48,567 bases of DNA from an uncultured Pseudanabaenaceae cyanobacterium (lineage in GTDB: Bacteria; Cyanobacteriota; Cyanobacteriia; PCC-9006; JAAUQQ01), in assembly GCA_938021205.1 (NCBI GenBank), contig CALIGI010000015.1, positions 1-48,567 on the forward strand. The letters run 5' to 3'. This document shows, piece by piece, positions 1-8,621 of this stretch; the first letter of the stretch is position 1, and each line of letters begins with the position of its first letter. The translations under genes and the position numbers were made by a program. The notes below the pieces were generated by a model that was not told the origin of the DNA, did no database searches, and worked only from the letters and a program-made list of their open reading frames with translations.

Positions 1-246
1 CTCCTGCGCTCTAAGGGATATGCCGAAGAAATGCCAGCGGTGGGGGAATACCGTTTTACGGAGGAGGGAGTGTTTGTGCTGATTACGCCCTATGATCGCG
101 CCTCTGCGGAGGAGCGAATTTGGTTTGGCACACCTAATCTGCGTTTTCGTGTTTCCATGATTCGGACGAGTGATGGTGCCGGAGTGCTTACGGCCTCCTT
201 TGCCTCAGAAATTCGCGCAAAAGCTGAGACTGCACCATTGACCTAA
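1..246 (+). CDS. cpcS: Phycobiliprotein lyase, CpcS/CpeS type (3' part)
   Basis: The reading frame is open from the first base of the window, so the N-terminus lies outside it; about 81 residues are visible. The C-terminal pattern AEERIWFGTPNLRFRVSM followed by ASFASEIR is typical of the CpcS/CpeS (DUF1001) lipocalin-like lyases. These attach phycocyanobilin to the Cys82-type site of beta subunits and to allophycocyanin subunits. It lies 92 bp upstream of cpcT on the same strand and is probably co-transcribed with it. Its linkage to the phycocyanin genes supports the call. CpcS and CpcU paralogues cannot be told apart from this fragment. Confidence 0.8.
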   Translation, partial: LLRSKGYAEEMPAVGEYRFTEEGVFVLITPYDRASAEERIWFGTPNLRFRVSMIRTSDGAGVLTASFASEIRAKAETAPLT

Positions 247-338
247 GGTGCTGCTTAGATCGTCTCAGGTCAATGCCCTAAAACTGATGTGACGACGAGC
301 ATGACAGGCTAAGGTGGAGTGAATCAAAGCAAAGATCC

Positions 339-1031
339 ATGCAAACGGCTTCTGAGAGCACGACGGATTTGAATTCTTCCTTTTCAACCCTCTGCCGTTG
401 GATGGCAGGAGAGTTTAGCAATCAGGACCAGTCCATCGCGGAACCGGCTAATTACGCCCATATCCGGGTGGCTTTTCGCCCTTTGCCTGCTGGATTTTTC
501 CAGGGGGTGGGCTTCTATTCGGAGCAGGCCTATGACTATGACCTTTGGTCCCCCTATCGCCAGGGAATCCACCGCCTAGTAGAACAGTCGGATGGCTCGG
601 TTTTCATCGAAAACTATGCACTGAAGGAGCCCATGCTTTATGCAGGGGCCAGCCGCGAAGACAGTATCTTGGCGTCTATTCCCCCCGATGGCATTGAGCG
701 GCGGTGTAACTGTTCCATGGTCTTTACGCCCACAGAAGTCCAGCCCGACTTTAGTCGTCTGCCGGAGGGAGCCTCCCCCGATCTGCCCGGTGCTGCTGGG
801 GATGGCCTTCGTTATGTGGGCCAGGTGGAGCCCGGCAATAATTGCCTCATTCCTCGGGAGGGTCACATCACCTATTTAGTCAGTGAAGTGGATCTGACTG
901 AGACGACCTGGGTTAGTCGCGATCGCGGCTTTGATGTGGAGACGAATGAGCATATCTGGGGCTCTGCTCTAGGACCTCTGCGGTTTAAAAGGATTCGTAG
1001 TTTTGCGGAAGAGCTTCCGGCCCTGGGCTAA
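339..1031 (+). CDS. cpcT: Phycocyanin beta Cys153 bilin lyase CpcT
   Basis: This 230-residue protein belongs to the CpcT/CpeT family, which attaches phycocyanobilin to Cys153 of CpcB. Family signatures visible in order are FSNQDQS near residue 27, YAHIRVAFRPLP, EQAYDYDLWSPYR, the GASRED segment, the VEPGNNCLI loop, and a C-terminal DRGFDVETNEHIWGSALGP block. The protein has about 15 extra N-terminal residues compared with the CpcT I recall, so the true start may be slightly internal. No strong ribosome-binding site lies close to the ATG. It follows the CpcS-type gene by 92 bp. Its substrate gene, cpcB, is 1.4 kb downstream. Confidence 0.9.
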   Translation: MQTASESTTDLNSSFSTLCRWMAGEFSNQDQSIAEPANYAHIRVAFRPLPAGFFQGVGFYSEQAYDYDLWSPYRQGIHRLVEQSDGSVFIENYALKEPMLYAGASREDSILASIPPDGIERRCNCSMVFTPTEVQPDFSRLPEGASPDLPGAAGDGLRYVGQVEPGNNCLIPREGHITYLVSEVDLTETTWVSRDRGFDVETNEHIWGSALGPLRFKRIRSFAEELPALG

Positions 1032-1369
1032 AGGTCTCTGATTCTCCCGACCTAGGGGGAGCTGTTGTGGTCATGGTGATGTTGCTCTTGCTGTTGACAG
1101 ATTCAATGATTTATAGGGAAATTTAGAAAATATAGCTATAAAATTCCTAATTTGCTTTGTAGAGCTCAATTTTCATTTGTCTCATCCTATTGTTTCTCTC
1201 CTCTATTGAATACTCCAGATGGGGAGTCCTGCTTGGCAATACTGCTGCTGCTAGATCTTAGGTTTGTTGTTCTTAGCCTGAGCTGATTCAGGAACAATGC
1301 AGCTTAGGATGCTGTTCCCATGAGCCTTGACCCATGCTTTTAAAAATTTCTTCCTGAGGCCAGGCTGTC
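1032..1369 (+). other. Gene-free AT-rich spacer
   Basis: No convincing gene. It contains a TTGACA at 1094-1099 and a self-complementary TATAGCTATA at 1131-1140 within an AT-rich run. These suggest a promoter for the downstream 101-residue gene, but the spacing between the two elements is not canonical. Confidence 0.3.
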
Positions 1370-1675
1370 ATGTATCCCGTTCAGGCCGAAAAGAAAATGC
1401 GAGCTTGGATTCGCAGTCACCATCTTATTTGTTCTGGTAACTTCTATTTTTTTGAGACGTTGGATTACTCTGCTGTTGAGCGATTCTCAGAATGTGTTGA
1501 GACGCTAGGCGGAGTGGTGATTAATGTTGAGCCCGTGAAGAACATTTGGATGGGGAATCGTCGACAGGTGATGCTCTATCGAGTTAAGGCAAGTTTGCAC
1601 ACCCCTGAACATGCCCTGCGTAATTATTGGAGCAAGCGCGGTAGCTTCTACTCCCGTTTTGATGAACGAGGCTAA
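1370..1675 (+). CDS. Conserved-looking 101-aa protein of unknown function between lyases and cpcBA
   Basis: I do not recognise this 101-residue protein with certainty. It is basic and ends in a well-defined segment, NYWSKRGSFYSRFDERG. The middle, FFETLDYSAVERFSECVETLGGVVINVEP (residues about 26-54), loosely resembles the CpcD linker-domain core (hydrophobic-Pro/Asp-Tyr, an amphipathic helix, then LGG-V-I-x-V-x-P). That resemblance and its place between the lyase genes and cpcBA make a small rod-linker or assembly role possible, but this is inference. A second Met at residue 10 (position 1397) could be the real start. It is followed by the long cpcB leader, so it is probably a separate transcription unit from cpcBA. 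Confidence 0.7.
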   Translation: MYPVQAEKKMRAWIRSHHLICSGNFYFFETLDYSAVERFSECVETLGGVVINVEPVKNIWMGNRRQVMLYRVKASLHTPEHALRNYWSKRGSFYSRFDERG

Positions 1676-2457
1676 TCAGGACGGTTGGAAAGTTATCCAA
1701 GCAGTCCTATGAAAACGTAGCCTCCCGAATCTGTGGCTTTTGGTGTGCCGTAGATTTTGCTGCTTGTGACATGTCTTCTGTTGGAAGGCACTGTCTTAAT
1801 AAAAATTCTTCAATATAGAAGAGAAGTTCCCCACATCAGAATCTGTTTGATGGACTCGACCTTGTTAAGAAAAATTTCTGTAAATTAACCTTCTGTAATT
1901 ATTCTGGTGGCGAGAAATCTCATTTTCACAATTTTATCTGGACGAACGGAGGTTAAAGCTTAGTCGGTGATTGTGCATAACATTGTTTTCAATGAATGGA
2001 GACCGTAAGGAGAGCTCAAACTGCATTCATACGACAGTCATCACCATGTCCAAGATCTCCTAGAAGGGTCTCTACCGAAGGTTTTTGGCTGTTGCCTAGG
2101 TAACAAAACTTAATGACTGACTTAGGCTCTCGACGTCCGCTGTCATTGTATAAATGTAACCGTAAGCGTAAGGCTACAGGTCATGTAACCTGAGGCTAGG
2201 CGAACTCTGTTATTCCTTGTGATCTAGAGTTTGCATATGGCCTTTTAGGCTGCACTTTCAGCTAAAATGAGAAGCATTAGCGCTTCTGTGTGAAATGCCT
2301 AGGCCAAAGAAAGTCTTTTTGAACTGCTTTGGACTCTGGGAAGCTCGGTGATTGCCTCTGGTTTGTTTATCAGGGTTCGGGCCAGCTAGCCAGTTATGCT
2401 GATTGGATTACAACTGCTTTTTGTAAGTCAAGCGAATCGAGATTTAGGAGATTATTA
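1676..2457 (+). promoter_or_regulatory. 782-bp leader/promoter region of cpcBA
   Basis: There is no supported gene in this 782-bp stretch. Long leaders are usual for highly expressed cpc operons. Visible elements are a near-perfect palindrome GTTGCCTAGGTAAC at 2091-2104, a TATAAAT at 2149-2155, a CAGGT...ACCTG inverted repeat at about 2176-2191, and a strong ribosome-binding site (AGGAG at 2446-2450) before cpcB. The frame of cpcB is open upstream to 2329, but the protein family starts at the ATG at 2458. I cannot place the transcription start. Confidence 0.55.
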
Positions 2458-2976
2458 ATGTTTGACGCTTTTACCAAGGTCATCGCTCAGGCTGATGCAC
2501 GTGGTGCTTATGTGTCTGGTTCTGAACTAGATGCTTTGAGCGCAATGGTTTCCGACAGCAACAAGCGCCTTGATGCTGTTAACCGTATGACCAGTAATGC
2601 TTCCGCCATCGTTGCTAACGCTGGTCGCTCCCTTTTCGCTGCCCAGCCTGGCTTGATCGCTCCTGGTGGTAACGCTTACACCAGCCGTCGTATGGCTGCT
2701 TGCCTGCGCGACATGGAAATCATCCTGCGCTACGTCACCTATGCAACCTTCTCTGGTGATGCTTCCGTGCTGGATGACCGTTGCTTGAACGGCCTGCGTG
2801 AGACCTATTTAGCTCTGGGCACTCCTGGTGCTTCCGTTGCTGAAGGCGTTCGCTTCATGAAAGACGCTGCTGTGGCTATCGCTGGCGACAAGAGCGGCAT
2901 CACCTCTGGTGATTGCAGCGCCCTAATGTCTGAAATTGGTGGCTACTTCGACAAGGCTGCTTCCGCTGTCGGTTAA
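2458..2976 (+). CDS. cpcB: C-phycocyanin beta subunit
   Basis: This is the full-length 172-residue beta chain of C-phycocyanin, a light-harvesting protein of the phycobilisome rods. It starts with [16 protein letters not shown]. Cys82 (in MAACLRDME) and Cys153 (in GDCSALM) are the two phycocyanobilin attachment sites, and Asn72 (in PGGNAYTS) is the usual methylated asparagine. The ATG at 2458 is chosen over the longer open frame because it matches the family N-terminus and has AGGAG eight bases upstream. Codon choice is more uniform than in neighbouring genes (many GCT, GGT and CGC codons), as expected for very high expression. cpcA follows after 84 bp. Confidence 0.98.
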   Translation: MFDAFTKVIAQADARGAYVSGSELDALSAMVSDSNKRLDAVNRMTSNASAIVANAGRSLFAAQPGLIAPGGNAYTSRRMAACLRDMEIILRYVTYATFSGDASVLDDRCLNGLRETYLALGTPGASVAEGVRFMKDAAVAIAGDKSGITSGDCSALMSEIGGYFDKAASAVG

Positions 2977-3060
2977 GTCCCCTTTGGACACTTTCTAGGC
3001 CTTTGCTTAGGAATTTCGTTTGTTAATTCAAATCTTGCAAAACATTAGGGAGATCCCTTC

Positions 3061-3549
3061 ATGAAAACACCTCTTACCGAAGCGGTTGCTGCTGCTGATT
3101 CCCAGGGTCGCTTTTTGAGCAACACTGAGGTTCAGGTTGCTTTTGGTCGCTTCAAGCGTGCTGCTGCTGGTATTGAAGCTGCTAAGGCTTTGTCTGCTAA
3201 GGCTGATTCCTTGATTAACGGTGCTACTCAGGCTGTTTACACCAAGTACCCTTTCACCACTCAAATGAGTGGCCCTACTTATGCATCTAGTGCAGAAGGT
3301 AAGGCAAAGTGCTCGCGTGATGTAGGCTACTACCTGCGCATGGTAACCTACTGCCTCGTCGCTGGTGGTACTGGTCCTATGGATGATTACCTTTTGGCTG
3401 GCATTGACGAAATCAACAAGACCTTCGAATTGTCTCCTAGCTGGTACATCGAAGCTCTGAATCACATTAAGGCTAACCACGGTTTGTCTGGTGATGCTGC
3501 TGGTGAAACCAACTCTTATCTGGATTATGCTATCAACGCACTCAGCTAG
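3061..3549 (+). CDS. cpcA: C-phycocyanin alpha subunit
   Basis: This is the full-length 162-residue alpha chain of C-phycocyanin. It starts [18 protein letters not shown], carries the single bilin-binding Cys84 in [14 protein letters not shown], and ends [10 protein letters not shown]. The CpcE/CpcF heterodimer, encoded just downstream, is the lyase that loads Cys84. A purine-rich ribosome-binding site (TTAGGGAG at about 3045-3052) precedes the ATG. The gene forms an operon with cpcB and is followed by a terminator-like hairpin before cpcE. Confidence 0.98.
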   Translation: MKTPLTEAVAAADSQGRFLSNTEVQVAFGRFKRAAAGIEAAKALSAKADSLINGATQAVYTKYPFTTQMSGPTYASSAEGKAKCSRDVGYYLRMVTYCLVAGGTGPMDDYLLAGIDEINKTFELSPSWYIEALNHIKANHGLSGDAAGETNSYLDYAINALS

Positions 3550-3585
3550 AACCCTCTAGTTTGTCTGTTGATTTTTGATCGTTTG

Positions 3586-3657
3586 AAGCCTGGGCTGTAA
3601 GGCTGCTGCTGGATTCTCAGTAGTTGTCTAATTGGCCCAGGCTTTAGTATTTTTTTT
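3586..3657 (+). terminator. Terminator/attenuator after cpcA
   Basis: Arms AAGCCTGGGC (3586-3595) and GCCCAGGCTT (3635-3644) are perfect complements, with a 39-nt loop, followed by a run of eight T (3650-3657). The position between cpcA and cpcE would lower lyase mRNA relative to the abundant cpcBA message. Confidence 0.65.
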
Positions 3658-3685
3658 CGTGATTTTATAAAACGCTTGTTGTGTT

Positions 3686-4504
3686 ATGTCTGATGCCGCT
3701 GAAAATGTTCCTGCGGAGTCGTTGACGCTGGAAGAGGCGATTGCTAACCTTCAGCAAACAGAAGATCCTGGTCTACGCTATTACGCTGCTTGGTGGGTAG
3801 GGCGATTTCGTGCTAATCAACCAGTTGTTATTGATTCTCTTGTCGTGGCCTTGGCTGATGAATTGAACCGTTCGCCTGATGGTGGTTATCCGTTGAGGCG
3901 TAATGCAGCGCGAGCCCTAGGAAAACTAGGTGAACCTAGTGTGGTGCCTGCTTTGCTAGAAAGCTTGGACTGTGACGACTATTATGTTCGGGGCGCGGTA
4001 GTTGAGTCTTTGGGAGAGCTTGGCGATAAAGTTGCTATCCCAAGGCTGTTGAGCTTTTTGGATGGAGGCGTTGAAGCAGCAACGATGATGCCTGGTAAGC
4101 CTCACCTGCGTGAGCCCTATGATTTGATTTTGGAGGCTCTGGGAAGTTTGGGAGCCACTGAGGCTGTTGGGCAGATTAAGCCTTTTGCTGAGCATTCCGT
4201 TGAGAAGGTGCAATATGCAGCGGCGCGGGCCATGTATCAATTGACTGGGGAGTCCAGCTATGGAGATGTCTTGGTGCAGGCCTTGGCTGCGCCGGATTTG
4301 CAGTTGCGGCGTGCGGCGCTGATGGATATTGGAGCGGTTGGCTATATGCCGGGAGCCGAGGCTATCGCTGGAACACTAGCAGAAAACAGCCTCAAGCTAA
4401 TTGCGTTGAAGGGGCTATTGGAAACTCATTTACGGCAGTCTCCTGATGATGCCCTGACCAGCGAAGCGATCCATTCCATGGATTTGATGGATGATTTGCT
4501 GTAG
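3686..4504 (+). CDS. cpcE: Phycocyanobilin lyase subunit alpha CpcE
   Basis: This 272-residue protein is built of HEAT-type helical repeats. Examples are RRNAARALGKLGEPSVVPAL and VRGAVVESLGELGDKVAIPR. The N-terminal LTLEEAIANLQQTEDPGLRYYAAWWVGRFR block is characteristic of CpcE. With CpcF it forms the heterodimeric lyase that attaches phycocyanobilin to Cys84 of CpcA. It lies 136 bp after cpcA, beyond an attenuator-like hairpin, and 64 bp before cpcF. No clear ribosome-binding site precedes the ATG. The lyase is soluble and cytoplasmic. Confidence 0.93.
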   Translation: MSDAAENVPAESLTLEEAIANLQQTEDPGLRYYAAWWVGRFRANQPVVIDSLVVALADELNRSPDGGYPLRRNAARALGKLGEPSVVPALLESLDCDDYYVRGAVVESLGELGDKVAIPRLLSFLDGGVEAATMMPGKPHLREPYDLILEALGSLGATEAVGQIKPFAEHSVEKVQYAAARAMYQLTGESSYGDVLVQALAAPDLQLRRAALMDIGAVGYMPGAEAIAGTLAENSLKLIALKGLLETHLRQSPDDALTSEAIHSMDLMDDLL

Positions 4505-4568
4505 CTATCGCTTGGCGATTTTTTTCTGCCCTTGATTCTAGAACTTCCACTGTATTCTGTCTTGTGCC

Positions 4569-5219
4569 ATGACTGTTTCTTCTGCATCGCCTCAGTTGCA
4601 ACCGCTACTCGATAAACTACACAGTGCTGGCACTGCGGAAACCTTGAGATTTGCAGTGGAGGATATCGCTGCGGCCCAGCTAAGCGAGGCGGTACCGATT
4701 TTGATCGAGGTCTTGGGCTATAACAATCCCGGTGCAGCAGTGGCGGCGGTGGATGGTTTGATTACCATTGGTGAGCCATCAGTGATGCCACTCATTGAGT
4801 TGCTGGATGGATTTAACTATGGGGCTCGGGCTTGGGCTTTGCGTGCCTTGGCGGGTATTGGTGATCCGCGTGGCATTGATTTGTTGGTGAAAGCGGCGGT
4901 GGAGGATTTTGCTTTGAGTGTGCGGCGTGCGGCGGCTCGGGGGGTGGGAAAGTTGCATTGGCAGGAGTTTACGAGTGAGGGCGATCGCGTTGTTGCCCAG
5001 TCCAAGGCCTTAGAAACGCTGATTCAGGTTTGTGATGACCCTGAATGGGTTGTACGTTACGCAGCGGTGACAGGCTTAGAAGCCTTGGGGCAAGTGCTTG
5101 AATCTCAGTTAGTAGATGAGCGACCTCACTTGATTACAAGGTTAGAGGTTATGGCCCAAGGGGATGAGGCTCCGGCATTGCAAGCTAGGGCACAGTTGGC
5201 CTTGCAACGTTTGGCCTAG
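4569..5219 (+). CDS. cpcF: Phycocyanobilin lyase subunit beta CpcF
   Basis: This 216-residue HEAT-repeat protein follows cpcE and matches CpcF in size and pattern. Recognisable repeats include PILIEVLGYNNPGAAVAAVD, ARAWALRALAGIGDPRGID and WVVRYAAVTGLEALG. CpcE and CpcF together load CpcA Cys84. The gene ends 34 bp before the stop of the convergent DUF1460 gene, and I see no strong hairpin in that gap. An alternative would be another member of the CpcF/PecF lyase group, but linkage to cpcBA and cpcE favours CpcF. Confidence 0.92.
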   Translation: MTVSSASPQLQPLLDKLHSAGTAETLRFAVEDIAAAQLSEAVPILIEVLGYNNPGAAVAAVDGLITIGEPSVMPLIELLDGFNYGARAWALRALAGIGDPRGIDLLVKAAVEDFALSVRRAAARGVGKLHWQEFTSEGDRVVAQSKALETLIQVCDDPEWVVRYAAVTGLEALGQVLESQLVDERPHLITRLEVMAQGDEAPALQARAQLALQRLA

Positions 5220-5253
5220 CGGGTCACGAGGGCTTTTGGGGCAGGACAGCTAC

Positions 5254-6336
5254 TTATAAATTAGGCCGCGTGACGATAATGCCGATCGCGGAATCCACCC
5301 GTTCGATATAGGTTTGTAGATCGCTTGCCAGGATTACGCCAGCGTTGGGAGCGGCATGGATTAACCCGAGATTGCCATTGGGATGACGATAAACCAACCC
5401 GGTGTGGGTCACGTCAAGGCCAGCGACTGAGGTTGCGACAGCAATAATATCCCCCGCTTGCAGTTGTGCATATTGGCGGCGGATTTGAGCTGTGGGAATG
5501 TAGCCGAAGGGAGGATTGAATACTGTCTCGCGGCTGAGGCTGTCGTTGATTGAACGGTTGAGGCGTTGTTCAGCATCTCGAATGCAGTTGTATTGGCTAT
5601 CCGCTTTGAGTTGGGAATAGCTGCCTCGATGGTTTCCCATGAAGGTAATGGCTTTGTTGAGGGGCTGAATTTTCAGGTTTGCAATGGGGGAGACGTTACC
5701 CCGTTGCTGGTTGTCCAAGATCCAGTCTGAGAAGTAATGGAGACGACCACAGTAGTCCTGCAATTTGCCACCACGATAGCGATAGTTCTCCACAGCTTTG
5801 GTAAAAGTTGTGGATGCAATTGTTTGCTGCGTGGCTAGGGAAAGCTCGGGAGCCGAGGATTCCACTTGAATGATGGCCTTGCCGAGGGCCAAGACGGTTT
5901 CGATGAAGAGAACGCAGTCGAATTCTTGGAGGGAGAGGATCAAGGTCTCGGCTTCGCCACTGTCGAGTAGTCCTGCTCGATACTGCTCTCCCAGAAATTG
6001 CTCGGCAATGGATTGAATGAATTGGGGGTAGGGCTGTTGATGCCAGCATTCTGCTTGGGCTTTGGCTAAGAGATTGTGGAGGCGATCGCGGTCTGCTGAG
6101 TCCAGCGATGCAGGAGCTGTTTCCAAGCTGCCTTGGATGATGGAGGGTTGTCGTTCAAGATTGGGACTGGAACTGGGACTACTTGAAGGAACAGAACCTT
6201 CCAGAGGACTTACAATCTCAATTTGTTGAGGCTCGAGTTGCTGAGGCAACGCATCGGGTTGAGCAACAGCACTGGCCCAAGGCCAGAGGCTGACGATGAT
6301 TGCCAGGGATAGAGAAGTCCGTTGGGGGGCAGTCAT
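5254..6336 (-). CDS. DUF1460 amidase-like exported protein
   Basis: This 360-residue protein has an N-terminal signal peptide (hydrophobic SLSLAIIVSLWPWASAVAQ), a low-complexity Ser/Pro linker (about residues 40-60), then a DUF1460 domain. Family marks are FDCVLFIETVLALG with the presumed nucleophile Cys, YRGGKLQDYCGRLHYFSDWI, ITFMGNHRGSY, and VTHTGLVYR with the presumed catalytic His. DUF1460 proteins belong to the NlpC/P60-like peptidase superfamily and resemble N-acetylmuramoyl-L-alanine amidases, so a periplasmic cell-wall role is likely but untested. It converges on cpcF and stands apart from hemB. Confidence 0.8.
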   Translation of the reverse strand: MTAPQRTSLSLAIIVSLWPWASAVAQPDALPQQLEPQQIEIVSPLEGSVPSSSPSSSPNLERQPSIIQGSLETAPASLDSADRDRLHNLLAKAQAECWHQQPYPQFIQSIAEQFLGEQYRAGLLDSGEAETLILSLQEFDCVLFIETVLALGKAIIQVESSAPELSLATQQTIASTTFTKAVENYRYRGGKLQDYCGRLHYFSDWILDNQQRGNVSPIANLKIQPLNKAITFMGNHRGSYSQLKADSQYNCIRDAEQRLNRSINDSLSRETVFNPPFGYIPTAQIRRQYAQLQAGDIIAVATSVAGLDVTHTGLVYRHPNGNLGLIHAAPNAGVILASDLQTYIERVDSAIGIIVTRPNL

Positions 6337-6482
6337 TGTTGTCCTAGCCTACTTCGCTGTCTTCGCCATCTGTCTTAAGACCACAAAGAGCCATGGATGA
6401 TTGGCAAAGATGCCCCCATTCCATGACCCTTTTACTATGCCTTAGGTTTCCCTGGGCTCGCGCGATCGCCTGAGGTCGTTGC

Positions 6483-7466
6483 TTACTTTGCTAACCAACG
6501 AGCTGCATCCTTGGCGTGATAGGTCAAAATTAGGTCCGACCCAGCCCGCTTGAAGCTGGTCAGCGTCTCTAGGACGACCTTTTCCTCATCAATCCAGTCG
6601 TTGAGGGCCGCAGCCTTGACCATGGAATATTCCCCAGAGACGTTATAGGCTGCCACGGGCAGGTTCGTCATCTCCTTGATGCGCCAGATGATGTCCATAT
6701 AGGACAGTGCAGGTTTGACCATGACGAAGTCCGCGCCTTCTGCAATGTCTAATTCCACTTCCCGCAAGGCTTCGCGGCCATTGCCGGGGTCCATTTGGTA
6801 GGTGCGGCGATCGCCAAACTGAGGCGCAGATTCAGCGGCATCGCGGAAAGGACCGTAGTAAGCCGAGGAGTACTTGGCGGAATAGGCCATGATCGGCGTA
6901 TCCGCAAAGCCTGCCTCGTCTAGGCCTTCGCGAATGGCACCCACGAAGCCATCCATCATCCCCGAAGGAGCGATGATATCGGCACCAGCCTTGGCCTGGG
7001 CGACTGCAACTTTCTTCAGCAGTTCTAGAGTGGGGTCATTCAATACTCGGCCCGTGAGGTCGCCGGTTTCCAGGTAGCCGCAGTGGCCATGGATGGTGTA
7101 TTCGCAGAGGCAGGTATCTGCGACGACCACCATCTCAGGAACCGCTTCTTTGATCGCAGTGGCTGCCTTTTGTACAATGCCGCAGTCATGCCAGGCTCCC
7201 GTGGCCTCATTGTCCTTCTCGTCGGGGATGCCGAAGAGAATGACCGATGGAATACCTAGGTCATAGACCTCCTTAGCCTCTTCCACAATATTATCGATGG
7301 AGAGCTGAAACACCCCCGGCATGGATTTGACTTCGTTGCGGATACCGGAACCTGGCACTGCAAAAAGGGGATAGATAAAGTCGTTGGGAGTCAGGGTGAT
7401 TTCCCGCACCATGCGACGGAGACCGTCGGTTTGGCGCAGGCGGCGGGGCCGGTGGGATGGAAACAT
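6483..7466 (-). CDS. hemB: Delta-aminolevulinic acid dehydratase (porphobilinogen synthase)
   Basis: This 327-residue enzyme condenses two 5-aminolevulinate molecules to porphobilinogen, an early step toward heme, chlorophyll and bilins. Both active-site lysines are in view: [16 protein letters not shown] and the Schiff-base lysine in [13 protein letters not shown]. The metal loop is cysteine-rich ([14 protein letters not shown]), which indicates the zinc-type enzyme rather than the Asp-rich magnesium type of plants. Length and N-terminus ([17 protein letters not shown]) fit the family. It is monocistronic here. Its product feeds the bilins needed by the nearby phycobiliproteins, although such proximity may be coincidental. 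Confidence 0.97.
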   Translation of the reverse strand: MFPSHRPRRLRQTDGLRRMVREITLTPNDFIYPLFAVPGSGIRNEVKSMPGVFQLSIDNIVEEAKEVYDLGIPSVILFGIPDEKDNEATGAWHDCGIVQKAATAIKEAVPEMVVVADTCLCEYTIHGHCGYLETGDLTGRVLNDPTLELLKKVAVAQAKAGADIIAPSGMMDGFVGAIREGLDEAGFADTPIMAYSAKYSSAYYGPFRDAAESAPQFGDRRTYQMDPGNGREALREVELDIAEGADFVMVKPALSYMDIIWRIKEMTNLPVAAYNVSGEYSMVKAAALNDWIDEEKVVLETLTSFKRAGSDLILTYHAKDAARWLAK

Positions 7467-7816
7467 GGCTGGCTTAAAGAAGTATGTAAAAGCGATCCGA
7501 GCCTTCTAGTTTAAAAGTCTGAGGTGCCCATTCTGCAGCATTCAGGTAACGTTCTGTGACGGTCGGGGCTGGAACTATTTTGAATTTTCCATTAGAGCGT
7601 TGCTTGAGGGTGAACTACCTCATTCCCTCTGGAGTGATACCTTGGAGCATGGCATTGCGCTATCGCTGTCCGGATTGAGGGCGAGAGATTGTGAAGCTGG
7701 AACAGCGCAAACTGCTAGTGGGTAGTATCTTCCCCATGCTAGTAAAGATTGCGAGCTGTCGAGAGGTTTCTCTCTTGGCGACATGATGTTACTGATTGGA
7801 AATCGCAGGGGCATTT
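7467..7816. other. Divergent intergenic region, hemB / DUF427 gene
   Basis: This 350-bp gap holds the divergent promoters of hemB and the DUF427 gene. I see no gene, RNA or strong hairpin in it. Confidence 0.4.
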
Positions 7817-8314
7817 ATGGTGGATCGGATTCAGCCAGGACCTGGGCAAGAATCGGTTTGGGATTATCCAAGACCCCCTCGTCTGGAGGATTGCACGCGG
7901 CCCATTGAGGTCATTTTTAATGGTGTGCAAATTGTGAATAGCCAGCGAGCTAAGCGCGTGCTGGAAACGAGCCATCCGCCGGTGTATTACATTCCGCCGG
8001 AAGACATTCAGATGCGTTACTTCACCCAGACGACTCGCAGTTCTTTTTGTGAATGGAAGGGCTTGGCGGAGTATTACAGCTTGCAATTGGGCGATCGCTT
8101 CCTAGAGAATGTGGCCTGGTTCTATCGCAACCCCCAACCCGCCTTTGAGTCGATTCGCAATTACCTCGCGATGTATGCTGCTCCCATGGATCGTTGTATT
8201 GTGGGAGGTGAGATAGCCAAGCCTCAGCCCGGTAATTTTTACGGTGGTTGGATCACCTCCTGGAGCTTAGGTCCGTTCAAAGCTGGACCGGGTGATTACC
8301 GTCTGCCTGAATAA
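7817..8314 (+). CDS. DUF427 family protein
   Basis: This is a 165-residue DUF427-type protein of unknown biochemical role. Its central features are RPIEVIFNGVQIVNSQRAKRVLE, then SHPPVYYIPPEDI and SFCEWKGLAEYYSL, which fit the compact beta fold of the family. The C-terminal PGNFYGGWITSWSLGPFKAGPG extension is typical of cyanobacterial members as I recall them. I chose the ATG at 7817 because AGGGG lies at 7807-7811. The frame can be extended to a TTG at 7796 (seven more residues), which is less likely. No functional link to its neighbours is evident. Confidence 0.85.
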   Translation: MVDRIQPGPGQESVWDYPRPPRLEDCTRPIEVIFNGVQIVNSQRAKRVLETSHPPVYYIPPEDIQMRYFTQTTRSSFCEWKGLAEYYSLQLGDRFLENVAWFYRNPQPAFESIRNYLAMYAAPMDRCIVGGEIAKPQPGNFYGGWITSWSLGPFKAGPGDYRLPE

Positions 8315-8621
8315 ACGTCTACCTGAATCTAATAAATCGGGTCACTTTAGCCTTAATAGCCAGTGTTGAGGTGATGTAGATAACATCTTTCCTAGGACAG
8401 ACTTGTTATTGTGAGGGAATAGCTGAGATAGCAGATTTCTCAATTTATGGGTTCTTGAGGCTGTGGTGTGGCCACAGCTATACGTCACGAATGATCAACA
8501 CCTCGGTTGCCTGTACAAGGCTTATTCCAAGCTTAAACTTTTCACAATCCAGTCATTACCTTTCCTTTAAAGACGCTTCCTAAACTGTTTTTAGAAAACG
8601 AATTGAAGTTAGGTATTTGGC
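8315..8621 (+). other. Gene-free spacer before the Crp/Fnr gene
   Basis: A 307-bp AT-rich stretch with no supported gene. It should carry the promoter of the downstream regulator, but I cannot pick a convincing -35/-10 pair. Confidence 0.3.

Noticed and set aside
2329..2457. N-terminal extension of cpcB in the same open frame
   Set aside because: CpcB proteins start at MFDAFTK, and a strong ribosome-binding site lies just before the ATG at 2458.
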